This document shows, in pieces, positions 44,466 to 54,855 of a DNA stretch of 64,000 nucleotides (position 1 is its first letter; each line of letters begins with the position of its first letter). This DNA comes from Phytophthora sp. 'mugwort' (taxonomy: Eukaryota > Oomycota > Peronosporomycetes > Peronosporales > Peronosporaceae), in the NCBI GenBank assembly GCA_033558025.1, contig JAUCEF010000002.1, positions 2,232,001 through 2,296,000 on the forward strand. Direction: 5' to 3'. The notes beneath the pieces are model-generated. The model worked only from the letters and a program-made list of their open reading frames with translations. It was not told the origin of the DNA and did not search any database. A program made the position numbers and the translations under genes.

Positions 44466-45017
44466 TTAGCCGCGCAAGAAGCACTCGACGAGATGTGGGA
44501 TGGCCTGGCAGCCGTCGCACGTGGCGTCTCTCGAGTGGGGCTCCGTCTTGCTGCTGAGCGCCATGTCCACGAAGGCGTTGCAGAAATTCTTGAGCACTTT
44601 CTTGCGTCGCTCGATGCCCGCACCCAGCTTAACGTACAGTCGCGGCTGCGCCAGCGAGTAGAGGATGAAGTGCATATACTTGCTGCAGTACTTGCAGATA
44701 TGCCCGTCCTCGTGCTTGCGCTGCGCGTAGACCCAGGCCTGGTAGCGCAGGTCGGCGAACTCAGAGAAGCGGTGCAGCACTTGGTAGTCAGGCCGCGAGG
44801 CACTGGCGGTGGGCGTGTTGAGCGTAGGAATGCGCGACGTGTGGTGCAGGAGAAAGACGTCGACGACGTAATAGACGACGTCATTGCGTACGATGGAGCG
44901 ATTGATCTCGATGCGGTCGACGGTCTCGAGGAAGGAGATCGGGGCCGCGGCCTTAGAAGACAGCGTGGGCTCGAGCGGCACGGGGATCAGGTGCTGGAGC
45001 GGCTGCAGCGTCGACAT
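44466..45017 (-). CDS. PX-domain-like protein
   Basis: The single-exon minus-strand gene encodes 183 residues (MSTLQPLQHLIPVPLEPT to the stop at 44466). The middle reads RIEINRSIVRNDVVYYVVDV, then PDYQVLHRFSEFADLRYQAW, then LGAGIERRKKVLKNFCNAFV. This is the pattern of a PX domain, a phosphoinositide-binding fold: beta strands, the RFSEFADLR block, and R-RK before the last helix. Between them lies CKYCSKYMHF, an insertion with two close Cys. The C-terminal end CDGCQAIPHLVECFLRG adds three more Cys. A role at endosomal membranes is inferred from the family. The 426-codon frame on the other strand is a shadow. Confidence 0.65.
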   Translation of the reverse strand: MSTLQPLQHLIPVPLEPTLSSKAAAPISFLETVDRIEINRSIVRNDVVYYVVDVFLLHHTSRIPTLNTPTASASRPDYQVLHRFSEFADLRYQAWVYAQRKHEDGHICKYCSKYMHFILYSLAQPRLYVKLGAGIERRKKVLKNFCNAFVDMALSSKTEPHSRDATCDGCQAIPHLVECFLRG

Positions 45018-45161
45018 ACGATGGGGGTGGAGGGGGGTGGCGCTATTGGTTGCAACGAAGAAGGCGAGGGGGGGGGGAGGGCAAGTGCGCTCCTGGTGGC
45101 GAATTGCTTAGTGATCCGCCGATTTTACAGCGAAGCCATCTCAAAGACAAGCCGCCGAGAG

Positions 45162-45510
45162 AGCTTCAACCGATGCAGCCGTGCAAGAGTCGGGTGCAGT
45201 TCTCGCGCTTCAGCTGCGGCACTGAAACTTCAAGTGCGACACCCGCGAATGCTGCTACCCCGCGAGAGCCGCTGCGCCACTGTGGGGGCTCGACCAGTGT
45301 GGGCCGCACCGTTATCACCACTTAATCGCCTTAATCCGCAAAAGAGCGCGAAGAACTCGCGCTGCGAGCACGATGATGATCTACATCGAGATGCCTACGT
45401 CACGGTCCGAGTCTCAGACTCTAGGGCCCCAACTGAGCGTCATGGTTGAGGCGACACGCTCGGCTCTGCACGCGTATGGCAAACATGTCAGGCGGAAAGT
45501 GCAGACAGAG
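45162..45510 (+). repeat. Dispersed repeat, copy 1
   Basis: Shares blocks with 48031-48265: GCTTCAACCG, CAGCTGC.GC and ACTTCAAGTGCG, then CCGCAAAAGAGCG and GCTCTGCACG, in the same order. It is about 110 bases longer, through extra sequence in the middle. Confidence 0.7.
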
Positions 45511-46375
45511 TAGGACAAGGCGCCGAAATCTGTCGAGATCCGTGAAATCCGATAATAACTGCTATCGTCAATATTTGCGGTTTGCTCGGTCACATTACGT
45601 ATAGAAGGTTTGGTTTTTCGCGCGCTGAGTGCGTCATACGACGGCCCACCGCAATCGCCTCGCTAATAATACAATGCTGAGGATTGAGTGCCCGCTTCAG
45701 AATGAGAAAATGCTGTGCAGCCTCGCCGCCTACGAGACGTAAGCGCGGCCAGGTCTCGCTAGGCTCAACCTTGCCAAGAGCTCGTTCGGCGTAAATAATA
45801 CTCCCTTACGCCAATGAGTGGCCTCGAAACGGCTTAAGCCGCGCTTGTCTTTGGACAGGAGCCTTCAACACTCGTGCCCACTCAAGGAGAGTGTATGTTG
45901 AGTCACCACCGGCAAGACAAGTGAGCTCACTTACAGCAGCCGGCCGGATCCCCCGCGCTGCAAATGCAATTTACACTGGCTCTCTTCGAGGCGTCCGTCC
46001 TTGGTCAAGCCAAGCTAATACTGTACCTGTCCGTCCTCGGGCTTGAAGCAAAACGAGTCGCTGCATGTCGCTGTCGCTTTTCAACTGGCCAGTCTGCTCT
46101 CGTGTCATGCTCAAAGGTGACGGCTCGATGTTCGGCAAGGCTGCCAGTTGCAGCGCAAGTACTGAGCACAGCTTCTGGCTCGGACAACTGTGGCTGGGTA
46201 GTGCGGTCAAGAAAAATGGGTGGTGCGTCAGTGACAGCGTCGCACGGGGTTCGCTGTAGTGTATGTATATAAGTACCGGTACTGTACCCCTTTATGTGAA
46301 GAAGCTGTTAGAAATTTTGCTTCGTCAATTAAATATTTGCTTTGTAAGCCTTCCTACGTACACTTGAGGCGTGTA

Positions 46376-46526
46376 CAGAAGTCCCTTCAATAAGCGCACC
46401 TCGTAGTTTACATGCCCTTGCGTATCTGCTCGAATTCATAAATCAAATGAGGTTATCTATTACTTTCATCTTTAATCCCTCTCTCGCGCCAAATATCTTC
46501 CCGGTGCTTATTGAGAGGGATGTGTG
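46376..46526. mobile_element. Short MITE with pogo/Tc1-like ends
   Basis: 151 bases are bounded by TA on both sides (46374-46375 and 46527-46528). The left end reads CAGAAGTCCCTTCAATAAGC; the right end, inverted, reads CACACATCCCTCTCAATAAGC. A CAG-start with CCCTCTCAATAA and TA duplication is typical of pogo-type elements. It has no coding capacity. Confidence 0.65.
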
Positions 46527-48030
46527 TACCCATTCGAAGTCCGTCTACAAACGTCAACTGAATTATTGTAGGATACTGCTGACCGTTCGTCCGTTCTAGC
46601 TCAAAGTTGCAGCGTGCCGGCGATGATGTTGATGGCAAGCTGCCCGATGATCTCCTGCTCATTTTCCTCCGTGCTTGTCTTTGCTATCTCTGAGAGTCAA
46701 CTGTGCAGTGCCAGTGTCGCCTGATTCAAAAGAAAATCACTGCGGTGCTAACTACAGGAGAGCATTCGCTTAGATGAGTCCGTATACTCGCTTGCTGAGC
46801 CGTGCGTCGATCCCGTAGTGTGACTGGTAAATACCCGCTTGCTTTCATCAGCAATGCTTGAGCAGGTCCAAAAGTCAATGCGTTTCTGGTGCGCCGTCGA
46901 CAATGTCGATGACATCGGCTGGAAATGGGTACACTACAATGTACACCGACGTGCGGTGTCTATACGTATTACTTATGCAGTTGGAGAGCACTATTGAACT
47001 GCATTTAGTTTTGGCACGCGTTGCTGCGGCCAACTCGCCGCGTCACATTTTTCGTTTAAACTTACGTTTTGTATTGAATGTCTCACATCACCCTTTACCC
47101 TAGCATTTTCGAGGACCGATGGCATCGCGGTCTTGGTTTTGCTTCGCAAAGGCAGTCGCTGCGCTCCTGCGAGAAAAAGATTCTAAGTTCGGCCCGCTAC
47201 AGTGCTCGGCTCGCTGGAAAGCTTGGCGCTGGGCCCGCCTCCGCAAATACCGCGCGGCCCTGCTTTGCGGGCACCCCGCGCGGGTTTGCTATGGCTACTC
47301 GCGCTCGCAACCGCTCTCCTCCGATGGTCGTTTAATATGACTTTCACCCACTCCCTTTTCAGTTGGGCGCAGCACACTCTCTTTAGTTTTTACGCCTTGA
47401 TAATTAATAGTACCGTTTGGAGCGGTCGTACCGAAACAACTTGGTCAAGCTATCACAGAGAAGTCAGTAGCGACAAGCACCACACAAACACGAGACGACG
47501 AAGGTGCAGGCATCGCCTTTGCCCCTGAGCAAGAAACCTCGGCAAGATACTGCATGCCAGCGGATGTCGAGTCCGGTTAGCAGCTGTAAGTGACGCTCGC
47601 ATGGACGGCTTACACGTTGTGCTGTTGAATCCATACGAATACCACTGAGTGAGTGGTAACCTCAACAGCTTTCATGCTTTTCATTTTGACTATCTGGTGT
47701 GGGCTTTTCAGCATGGTGACTTAGGTTCGCAACAGAGTTCCAGCAAAAAAACTGGTTTAGCATCTGAGTAACAGAAAATAAATAGCATTGCGGGTGGTGA
47801 GAGCCTCCCACTACAGCCCTCTTAGAGAGCCCGAGTTTTGACGGTCTCTCCTGGACAGACAAGAGCGATCTTTGGCGTAATGGAGCATTATGTACGCCGC
47901 AGGTTTGAACGACAATCTGGTTGCGCTTACGTCTGGTGGGCGACATTTTCCGGGCCGATTATCTTCAGCACTCAATCCTCAATACAGACGTCCCTCTCAA
48001 TAGGGAATTGGACAAAGCGCAGCGAGATCA

Positions 48031-48265
48031 TTGCTTCAACCGGTGCAGGATGCATTGCAGCCGCGCAAGAGCGAGTACGATTCTCGCGCCTCAGCTGCAG
48101 CGTTAAAACTTCAAGTGCGGTCACTTCGAATGCTGTGCGCTACTGTGAGGCCGCGCGGCCCGACCGTCATGCGCGTTAACCCGCAAAAGAGCGTCTCACT
48201 CCTCGCCCGAGGGACGCTCTGCTCTGCACGTGGCAAATGTCGGCCCGAAATTCTGCCTGCCTTCG
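48031..48265 (+). repeat. Dispersed repeat, copy 2
   Basis: Compact version of 45162-45510. It begins 46 bases after a MITE-like end (TACAGACGTCCCTCTCAATA at 47983) and is followed by another end of the same type at 48319 in the same orientation. Confidence 0.7.
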
Positions 48266-49183
48266 TCGATACATGATAGATAAGGTTAATTGTGCACAGT
48301 GAGTGTGTTATGGCTGAATACAGAAGTCCCTCTCAATAAGCGCATCTCGCAGTTACATGCCCTCGCGTATCTGCTCAAAGTCATGATTACTCACAATGAA
48401 GTCATCAGCTATTTCAACTCAAGTCCTTGAGACGGCTTCGCTGCCGCCCCGGCCGTCCCGAAGCAAAATTATACCATAACGGTATTAATTTTGTTCCGCA
48501 GTACCACAATGCAGTCACAGGCTGTACATGTTGCCGGTCCCGGAGGTCCAAAAACCCTTAACGGCTCTCAACGAAACCCCGTGCTGCTTGGAAATCTCGT
48601 AATGCTAGCTGTAGTATTGCTCATGTGTTTAATAGCGTTTCACCCCCTCCAAAAGCTCGATATCAATTAATTAAATCAATAGTCACGTAATGTAAAATAA
48701 TAGTGAATACCTGTTTCAACTTATTATTGCACTAGTTGAGTACTCATATTACACTAAACATATACTGGTACGTTTCAATGTTTTCATATTGTGTTTTTTT
48801 CCAAAATTGCCATGCGCGATTCATCGAATCAATCACGCAGTAAATCGCGCAAGATCGCGAAATGCTTTTGTTCAATGCGAAACCTCGTTAAGTAAGATTA
48901 AATTCATTGCGAGCGCATAGCCGGGTATGGTTAAAGGTCTAAAAGATTGTATTGGTGCGATTCGCTCAATCCGTCAATTTTGGCAAATTAGGCGGGAGTA
49001 CAATTTTAAAATAAACATTTTAAACATATTCCAAAACTTTAACAATATATCAAGCATGTTACTTCTGGATTTCACAAAATCAACACGTCTAAAGCATAGT
49101 TCGCAAATATCAAATTACGCAGGTTAGTCGAATTCGAGAATCTCTAAATGTTATGTGAACCACAGCTCACACCGAATTTAGGG

Positions 49184-49227
49184 ATTTCGATTTCTTAACT
49201 TCCTATCCGAAGCTAAGAAATCGAAAT
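49184..49227. other. Strong hairpin
   Basis: Arms of 19 bases (ATTTCGATTTCTTAACTTC and its complement, one mismatch) surround a 6-base loop CTATCC. Outside them TGTGAAC (about 49154) and GTTCACA (about 49230) also pair. It may be a foldback transposon relic; it is not followed by a gene for some 690 bases. Confidence 0.85.
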
Positions 49228-49914
49228 GAGTTCACAAGAAATTAACGCGACGACATCGAGGACAGCTTTTCCGGTGTCTGGTCGATAGCAGCCGCACCTT
49301 CCTCTTCTCCATAGTTTGCATCATTAGTTACTAGCTCGCACTCACCTCGCACTCAACGCAATAGAAGTCCTCGGCGCCGTGGGTACATTGTTCTCTTCAG
49401 GTGGGGTTAACAGCTCATCTTCTGACTTCGGGTTTGGGTATGCAGCATCGCCGTTAACTCACCCGCGTGAAGTAGTCGAAAAGACCCTGTTTCGTCCAGC
49501 AGTTGGCAAAATGCCATCGTTCTATTAGAGAATAGCTCTCGAAGCACCGGCTGCTGTACATCCCCATTGTAGCGTTTAGCGACGATACTGTGACACAGTT
49601 ATCCCGGCTCACGGATGTATCATAATTCTGGTACATTCTAGTTTAGGATAACTCCACTGAGTGATAATCTGGAGCCATCACACTCGAAAGGATTCTGCCA
49701 CTTATCATAATAGACGTTGCATTTATCCAGTCTCACCGGTTTGGTTCCTTTCTCTGCACGTTGATGTGCTTTCGAAGGTCCTTTTTCTCCAACGCAACTT
49801 ATACATTATGCGTTCCCACAGTAGTGGTTCTCGGCGCCCTTTCGACCGTATGCGGCACCACACTCCACTTGAGCGGGCATCTTGCCGCATCAGCATGGGC
49901 GCGAGCCACTACCG

Positions 49915-49935
49915 CACTCACTCTCCAATTTCACG
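49915..49935 (+). promoter_or_regulatory. Oomycete-type initiator and flanking promoter of the arsenite transporter
   Basis: CACTCACTCTCCAATTTCACG fits the oomycete core promoter, a TCA(C/T)T initiator followed by a CAATTT/CATTTT flanking box. It lies about 70 bases before the chosen ATG at 50002, a normal leader length. Confidence 0.6.
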
Positions 49936-50001
49936 CGAACCACTCACACAACAGTGCAACTCGTTACATCGCTGCGATCTCTCCAAGTCCAAGTTGCCGC
50001 C

Positions 50002-51213
50002 ATGTCTGACTCGCCCACGCACGCGCAACTGCAGCAGCCTCTGACCGACGACGCTCCAGCAGATGCCGCCGCGCCGCGCATGGGTGTCATGGGTAAACTC
50101 TCCTTCCTGGACCGCTTTCTCACGCTTTGGATCCTTCTGGCGGCCGGCACCGGCCTTGGGCTCGGCCAGATCGATGCCATCCAGGACTTTATCGACGACA
50201 CCACTGTGGACGGCACCAACGTGCTCGTGGCTATCGGGCTGCTCGTCATGATGTACCCGCCGCTTGCCAAGGTGCGCTGGAACCTTGTGCACCGCATTTT
50301 CGCCGACTGGCGCTTGCTACTACTCACGACAGTGCAGAACTGGGTGATTGGGCCTTTCGTCATGTTCTTCCTCTCTTCGGCTTTCTTCCACAACGACGTT
50401 GGCTACATGACGGGGCTCAGCCTCGTGGGCTGCGCACGCTGCATTGCCATGGTCGTAGTCTGGAATAGCCTCGCGGGCGGAGACGCCGAGTACTGCGCTG
50501 CCATCGTCGCCATTAACTCCGTCATCACCATTGGCCTCTACTCTCCCTATGCGGGGCTCTTCATTAACCATCTCCCGAGCCACTTAGGCATTAACTCAAG
50601 TGCCGGGATTCACGTCGCTATGGGTGAGGTGGCCAAGAACGTCGGTATCTACATGGGTGCACCATTCGTGGCAGCTCTGATCACGTGGTTCACGTTGACC
50701 AAGACCAAAGGTCCCATCTGGTACTTCGACAAGTTCACACCGCGTATCGGCGTGCTCACACTCATCGCGCTGCTCTTCACGATCATCGTGCTTTTTGCCT
50801 CGCAGAGCACGCGCATCTCGTCCAACATCGACAAGGTCCTCTACGCCGCCGTCCCGCTGCTCATCTACTTCATGTTCATGTTCGTGGTATCTTTCCTCAT
50901 GAGCTGGTGGCTCGGCGCGACGTATGAGCAGACAGTCTCGCTCTCGTTCACGGCCGCCAGCAACAACTTCGAGCTGGCACTCGCAGTGGCCATCGCATCG
51001 TTCGGGCTCAAGTCGGACTCGGCGCTCATGAGTGTCGTGGGTGCGCTCATCGAGATCCCCACGATGCTGGCGCTCGTGTATTTGGCGTTTTGGTTCCGCA
51101 AGACGCTCTTCATGACTAACGCTGTGGACGACGAGGCGGCTGTAGTGGACGCGATTGAAGGCCAGACTGACAACAGTCCAACTGGTTTTTACACGAAGAA
51201 GGCGGATCTGTAG
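50002..51213 (+). CDS. ACR3: ACR3-type arsenite exporter
   Basis: The single-exon gene encodes 403 residues. ACR3 proteins of the BART superfamily pump arsenite (and often antimonite) out of the cell. The start 50002 (MSDSPTHAQLQQPLTDD) follows a fitting promoter and gives an ordinary soluble N-terminus; the frame is open further up but without ATG. Ten hydrophobic segments are seen. Signatures include LLVMMYPPLAKVRW, the region GCARCIAMVVVWNSLAGGD with the Cys that ACR3 proteins need, AINSVITIGLYSPYAGLF, and FTAASNNFELALAVAIASFG. The C-terminal tail is acidic and cytosolic. The gene converges with the F-box-like gene, 327 bases apart. The 240-codon antisense frame is a shadow. Confidence 0.93.
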   Translation: MSDSPTHAQLQQPLTDDAPADAAAPRMGVMGKLSFLDRFLTLWILLAAGTGLGLGQIDAIQDFIDDTTVDGTNVLVAIGLLVMMYPPLAKVRWNLVHRIFADWRLLLLTTVQNWVIGPFVMFFLSSAFFHNDVGYMTGLSLVGCARCIAMVVVWNSLAGGDAEYCAAIVAINSVITIGLYSPYAGLFINHLPSHLGINSSAGIHVAMGEVAKNVGIYMGAPFVAALITWFTLTKTKGPIWYFDKFTPRIGVLTLIALLFTIIVLFASQSTRISSNIDKVLYAAVPLLIYFMFMFVVSFLMSWWLGATYEQTVSLSFTAASNNFELALAVAIASFGLKSDSALMSVVGALIEIPTMLALVYLAFWFRKTLFMTNAVDDEAAVVDAIEGQTDNSPTGFYTKKADL

Positions 51214-51540
51214 GCCACCAAGTTGCATTTGAATTAAAACACGGCATTTGTTTTCGTCCAGTACAGTGACCCAGTCTGGTATTAAAACGAAACTGTGAAA
51301 ACTTGTGACTGCGTTCACTGTGTCTAGTCGACGTCCTGCTCAAGCGAGGTCGTGTACGCTGGAAATGTACCTCCTTCGGAGCAAAATTAAGATAACGTCG
51401 GAAATGTCGTAAGGACGGCCAAGTGAAGATCATGTCACCTGGTGGAGACAAATAGGAAGCTGAGCTCAGCACAGAAGTGGTAACTCTGGGGCTCATGCAT
51501 CAGGTGTCCATTAACACCAACCACACCCACAAAAACAGAC

Positions 51541-52758
51541 TCAAACGCTTTTCTCAATGAACAGCATGCCGCAAAGAAACCCTGATGGTGAGACGCCAGC
51601 GACCAGCTCAGTGACAGCTTCGTCCTGCCACAAATTTGTGGATGGCGTAGCTTCCGGCCCATCAACTTCGTAGCGGATCCTCGCTACACGAGGAAATGCG
51701 TTCGTCATGGCCTGCTTAATTTTCGAAAAGTGCTGGCATTGTTTCCTGGTGTCTGATGTCAACGCAGCGACGAGCTGCGAGGCGTCTCGATACCCGAGTG
51801 TGTTGATTTCAAGATGGTCCAGTGTCGTCCAGTAGGAGCAAATATGGCGGATGATAATGTCACCATGGCGACGAGCGACGTTGGACGTGAAGTACCCACT
51901 GTACGGGATCATTTCTTCTCGCATCTCGTAGGTGCGTCGATCGATCTCCATTTGATGCATGCCCTTCTCTTTCCATCCTGGGAGTTCAGCCTTCACCGCT
52001 TCTCTCCACTCACTCACCATCTCGGCCACTTTGGTCTGATATTTCTCCACCTCGTCAGCGTATAGTTGACAGACTGCACAGGTTACTTTGCCCGTCTCCG
52101 AGTCCACTTGCATGTTCTCCCAGTGGAGTCCAAAGAGCGACGTCAGTTTACCATTCTGCGCCCCCAACGCCCCAGTGATCCTTCGTGCGATGTCCTGCTC
52201 GGTGGCATCCTGTCTGTCTTCCTCCTTCCTGCTCTCGTCTCTGCTCTCTGGCGGATGCAGCCGGATGATCACGGGTCTGGCCGTGTACACTGTGGCCGCG
52301 TACTTAAAGGAGATGTAGCTCTGCGGTAGTAGCTTGGAAACCATGAAGTCAATGATGGAGAGCAGCGGCACGTGCTGCCACTGAGGCGTGTCGCGCACCG
52401 TGTCCTTCCAGTACGTGAGCTCTTTGCCTGCGGCCGTGCGCACATGGCAGTCCTCCCACACATCCGCGGGATTGGCCTCCTCCTCCTCGTCCCATTCGCT
52501 CTCCGCCAGACGTTCGCCTTCTCGCCACGCTGGCGTCAGATGCCACCAGTCAGCTTCGCACTTCTGGTGGAAGTGTTGGGCGTAGCGTGTCTTCTCCAGC
52601 GCCGTGGCCGTTAGAACGCGGTCGTAGCGCAGCCAACGGCTCGAGTTCAACAGGTTGATGGCCTCGCGCAGGTCAAGGAACTCCACTAGCAGCGCGCACG
52701 GCAGCCGGAAGAACACGCCGCCGCCATTGTCTGAAGAGCTACAGCGGCCGCGCCTCAT
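51541..52758 (-). CDS. Uncharacterised F-box-like protein
   Basis: The single-exon minus-strand gene encodes 405 residues from ATG 52758 (MRRGRCSSSDNGGG); an ATG at 52782 is possible too. Near the start stands FRLPCALLVEFLDLREAINL followed by LNSSRWLRY, which has the Leu-Pro, hydrophobic-helix and Trp pattern of an F-box. The remainder is acidic and Trp-rich (ADWWHLTPAWREGERLAESE, DEEEEANPADVWEDC). It includes CAVCQLYADEVEKYQTKVAE and a C-terminal region with NTLGYRDASQLVAALTSDTR. No known substrate-binding repeat is recognised. If it is an F-box protein it would be a ubiquitin-ligase substrate adaptor, but the rest is unknown. Confidence 0.7.
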   Translation of the reverse strand: MRRGRCSSSDNGGGVFFRLPCALLVEFLDLREAINLLNSSRWLRYDRVLTATALEKTRYAQHFHQKCEADWWHLTPAWREGERLAESEWDEEEEANPADVWEDCHVRTAAGKELTYWKDTVRDTPQWQHVPLLSIIDFMVSKLLPQSYISFKYAATVYTARPVIIRLHPPESRDESRKEEDRQDATEQDIARRITGALGAQNGKLTSLFGLHWENMQVDSETGKVTCAVCQLYADEVEKYQTKVAEMVSEWREAVKAELPGWKEKGMHQMEIDRRTYEMREEMIPYSGYFTSNVARRHGDIIIRHICSYWTTLDHLEINTLGYRDASQLVAALTSDTRKQCQHFSKIKQAMTNAFPRVARIRYEVDGPEATPSTNLWQDEAVTELVAGVSPSGFLCGMLFIEKSV

Positions 52759-52868
52759 TATTGCAAAGTGCAAGAGCCGCATGGAAAGCAATACTATAAA
52801 CAATTACGCACTTGGTACAGTGTACCACTTAAAGGCCAGTCCGAGTGAAGCCAGCTATACAAATACCA

Positions 52869-54658
52869 TCACTCCTCGCGTGTGCTGGCGATCACGGGGT
52901 CTTTGGGGCAGTTCTTGTCAGCGGCGAGCCCCACGAACACGGGGAAGCGCGGGATGCCGTCGTTTATGAGCTCCTGACACTTGTAGACGACTATGCTACC
53001 GATGGCGGGCGGCTGGCCGTGCCGCTTGTCAGACAGCCCGCTGGCCACCTTGAACATCTTGCCGCTAACCATGCGGCAGCGTAGCGCACCTGCCATGCCC
53101 ACGTACTTACCCTTGCCGTCCTCATACGCGAGCACCTCTGCCTCGCCGTCGTGGAAGCTCTTGATCTTCAAAAGTGATGAAGATCGACCCTGCGCATACT
53201 TGCTGCCCGGCTCACGGATCATGAGCCCTTCGCCGCCGAGTTTCTCGATCTCGTTGAACACTTCGTCCAAGTGTGCGAGTGATTTGCACTTGGTATGTTC
53301 CACCCACTTAATGTATTTCGAGGAGGCTTCGGCCACCACAACCTTTGCATGCTCCATGCGCTCCTCGAACCTTTGCGTCTTAAGACTCGATGCGTCAAAA
53401 ACTTTGTACACAAGTCTTTCCCAATCCTTGGAGCCTTGTGTCTTGGCGACACCAACTGTGAATTGGAAAGCTCCTCGGCCTCCAAACAGCTCGCCGTCCA
53501 GATCAACATCATGAGGGAGTCCGGTTGTGACCCAGCTCGGCGCCGGGTATTCATTGCCCAAACGTGAAAGGTAGATCCTTTTGGATGAGTCCCAGAACGC
53601 ACGCATACCGTCCAGCTTCTCGCTGATCCACCAGCCCACTGGATCATCCTTTTCACGCTCCCATTTCTTTGCCAGAAGCACTTTTGGCGCCGCGGTTTTC
53701 ACCACAGTTCTGGAGCTCTCACCACCAGCTGACGCATTGCCACGAGGGGCTGTAGCTGGACCGTGAGCGCGCACAGTCTCGAACTCTTCGCCCAGAAGCT
53801 GCTTCAGGTGCTTGCACGTCCGTGAAGTTGGTGGGTGGCGCTGATTCCTCCACGCTGGACAGCTGCATGTTATAAACCATACCAAGTCGCTTCACAATGT
53901 ATGTCGAGCCTGATGCGCTCTTGACATCACGGAGCGTTCCGTCCACTAGCAGCACGTTGGGCATGATCCCGTTCACAGCCTCAGTCTCCTCGTCATACGC
54001 AATCTCACCGACGTCGCCACTACCAGCAGCTTCACTTCCCTCAGCTATATATCGTTTCTTTTTCGGCCTAGCAGAAGCAACTAGCGCCTCTGTCTTGGCT
54101 TCCATTGTTGCTAGCTTCTCCCCCCACTGGTCCTCCGTCAGCACCGACACACCCATCTTCTCCGCTTCCTTCAGTTTTTGTCCAGCCTTGTCTCCACACA
54201 CTAGAAACTTCGTGGTCTTAGTCATCCTTGGTTGTACCCGGAATCCTCTCGCTTCCACCTCGCCCATCGCCTCCTTCCGGCTCTGCTTCGTCAGCGTCCC
54301 AGTGAACACAACCACTGCTGCTTCCTTACTCTGAGAGAGTTTTGCAACGTCGTCCAGGCGCGCCTTTCTCTTCTTCGTGCTCACTTTCGGCAGCGAGGCA
54401 GTCGCCCTAGACCCTTGCAATTGAATCTTGTCCGTATTCCGCCTGCCGCCGCCAGCTTCTCTCTCCGCTCGTGCTCTGTCAAAGTCGCGACGCCCAGCTT
54501 CTGGGCTCCTCCATCTTCTTGGCACCAACTTTGGCCCCGAAGACCAGGAAACTCGACGTCTTTATCAACGCGGCTCCACCACGAAGCCATGCTGCTCGGC
54601 TTCGGCTGTGGCTTCGTTCCGACTGCGACAGCGTCCCGGCAAACACCACGATGCCCAT
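52869..54658 (-). pseudogene. BRCT-SWIM-ATP-dependent DNA ligase gene with frameshifts
   Basis: Read on minus: a first BRCT domain starting MGIVVFAGTL at 54658 is broken by about four small indels (54400-54640). A second BRCT (AAVVVFTGTLTKQSRKEAMG to VSVLTEDQW) is intact. A SWIM zinc finger (CSCPAWRNQR...CKHLKQLLG) is split by one extra base near 53876, where the frame changes from GMVYNM to FITCSCPAW. Then comes a small ATP-dependent ligase with motif I SEKLDGMRAFW (AMP-accepting Lys), DVDLDGELFGGRG, YKVFDA, EGLMIREPGSKY and LLKIKSFHDGEAE. An OB fold ends GIPRFPVFVGLAADK. The ligase part (about 300 residues) is complete. Either the gene is decaying or the sequence has local errors. Confidence 0.78.
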
Positions 54659-54811
54659 ATCTAGGCAAGTCGAGAAATGGCATTGAAGTGACAGGTTTCG
54701 AACCGTTTCGACTGTACAATCACTCTTAAATATGCTGTTATAATATTATCTTATATTGAATATGCCCCAATCCCTTCTAAGATGTGCTTCAGCCGTTAAA
54801 TTGTTTCATTA

Positions 54812-54839
54812 ACTGGATCCGTGTCACTGGATCCGTGTC
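54812..54839 (+). repeat. Two tandem 14-base units in a divergent promoter
   Basis: ACTGGATCCGTGTC occurs twice without a gap and is followed by ATTTTTTGC, so TCATTTTTTGC at 54838 could serve as an initiator for the GTPase-SH2 gene only 17 bases before its ATG. Confidence 0.6.
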
Positions 54840-54855
54840 ATTTTTTGCTGTCGAG

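Larger units (their letters stand above)
45018..49914. other. Gene-poor interval of about 4.9 kb with relic repeats
   Basis: No convincing host gene. It holds a dispersed repeat (45162-45510 and 48031-48265), a pogo-like MITE (46376-46526) and further MITE-like ends at 47983 and 48319. There is also a GC-rich tract near 47080-47335, an AT-rich zone 48480-49140 and a hairpin at 49184. A minus-strand frame at 46662-46527 (CNFELERTNGQQYPTIIQLT) looks protein-like and is interrupted by the MITE; its origin is not recognised. Confidence 0.5.

Noticed and set aside
44169..45449. 426-codon plus-strand frame
   Set aside because: It lies opposite the PX-like gene and has no domain; typical GC-rich shadow frame.
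47078..47340. Several short overlapping frames in a GC-rich tract
   Set aside because: No recognisable protein character or splice structure; composition alone opens the frames.
50596..51318. 240-codon minus-strand frame
   Set aside because: Antisense shadow of the ACR3 gene, with His/Arg/Glu-rich composition as expected from that codon use.
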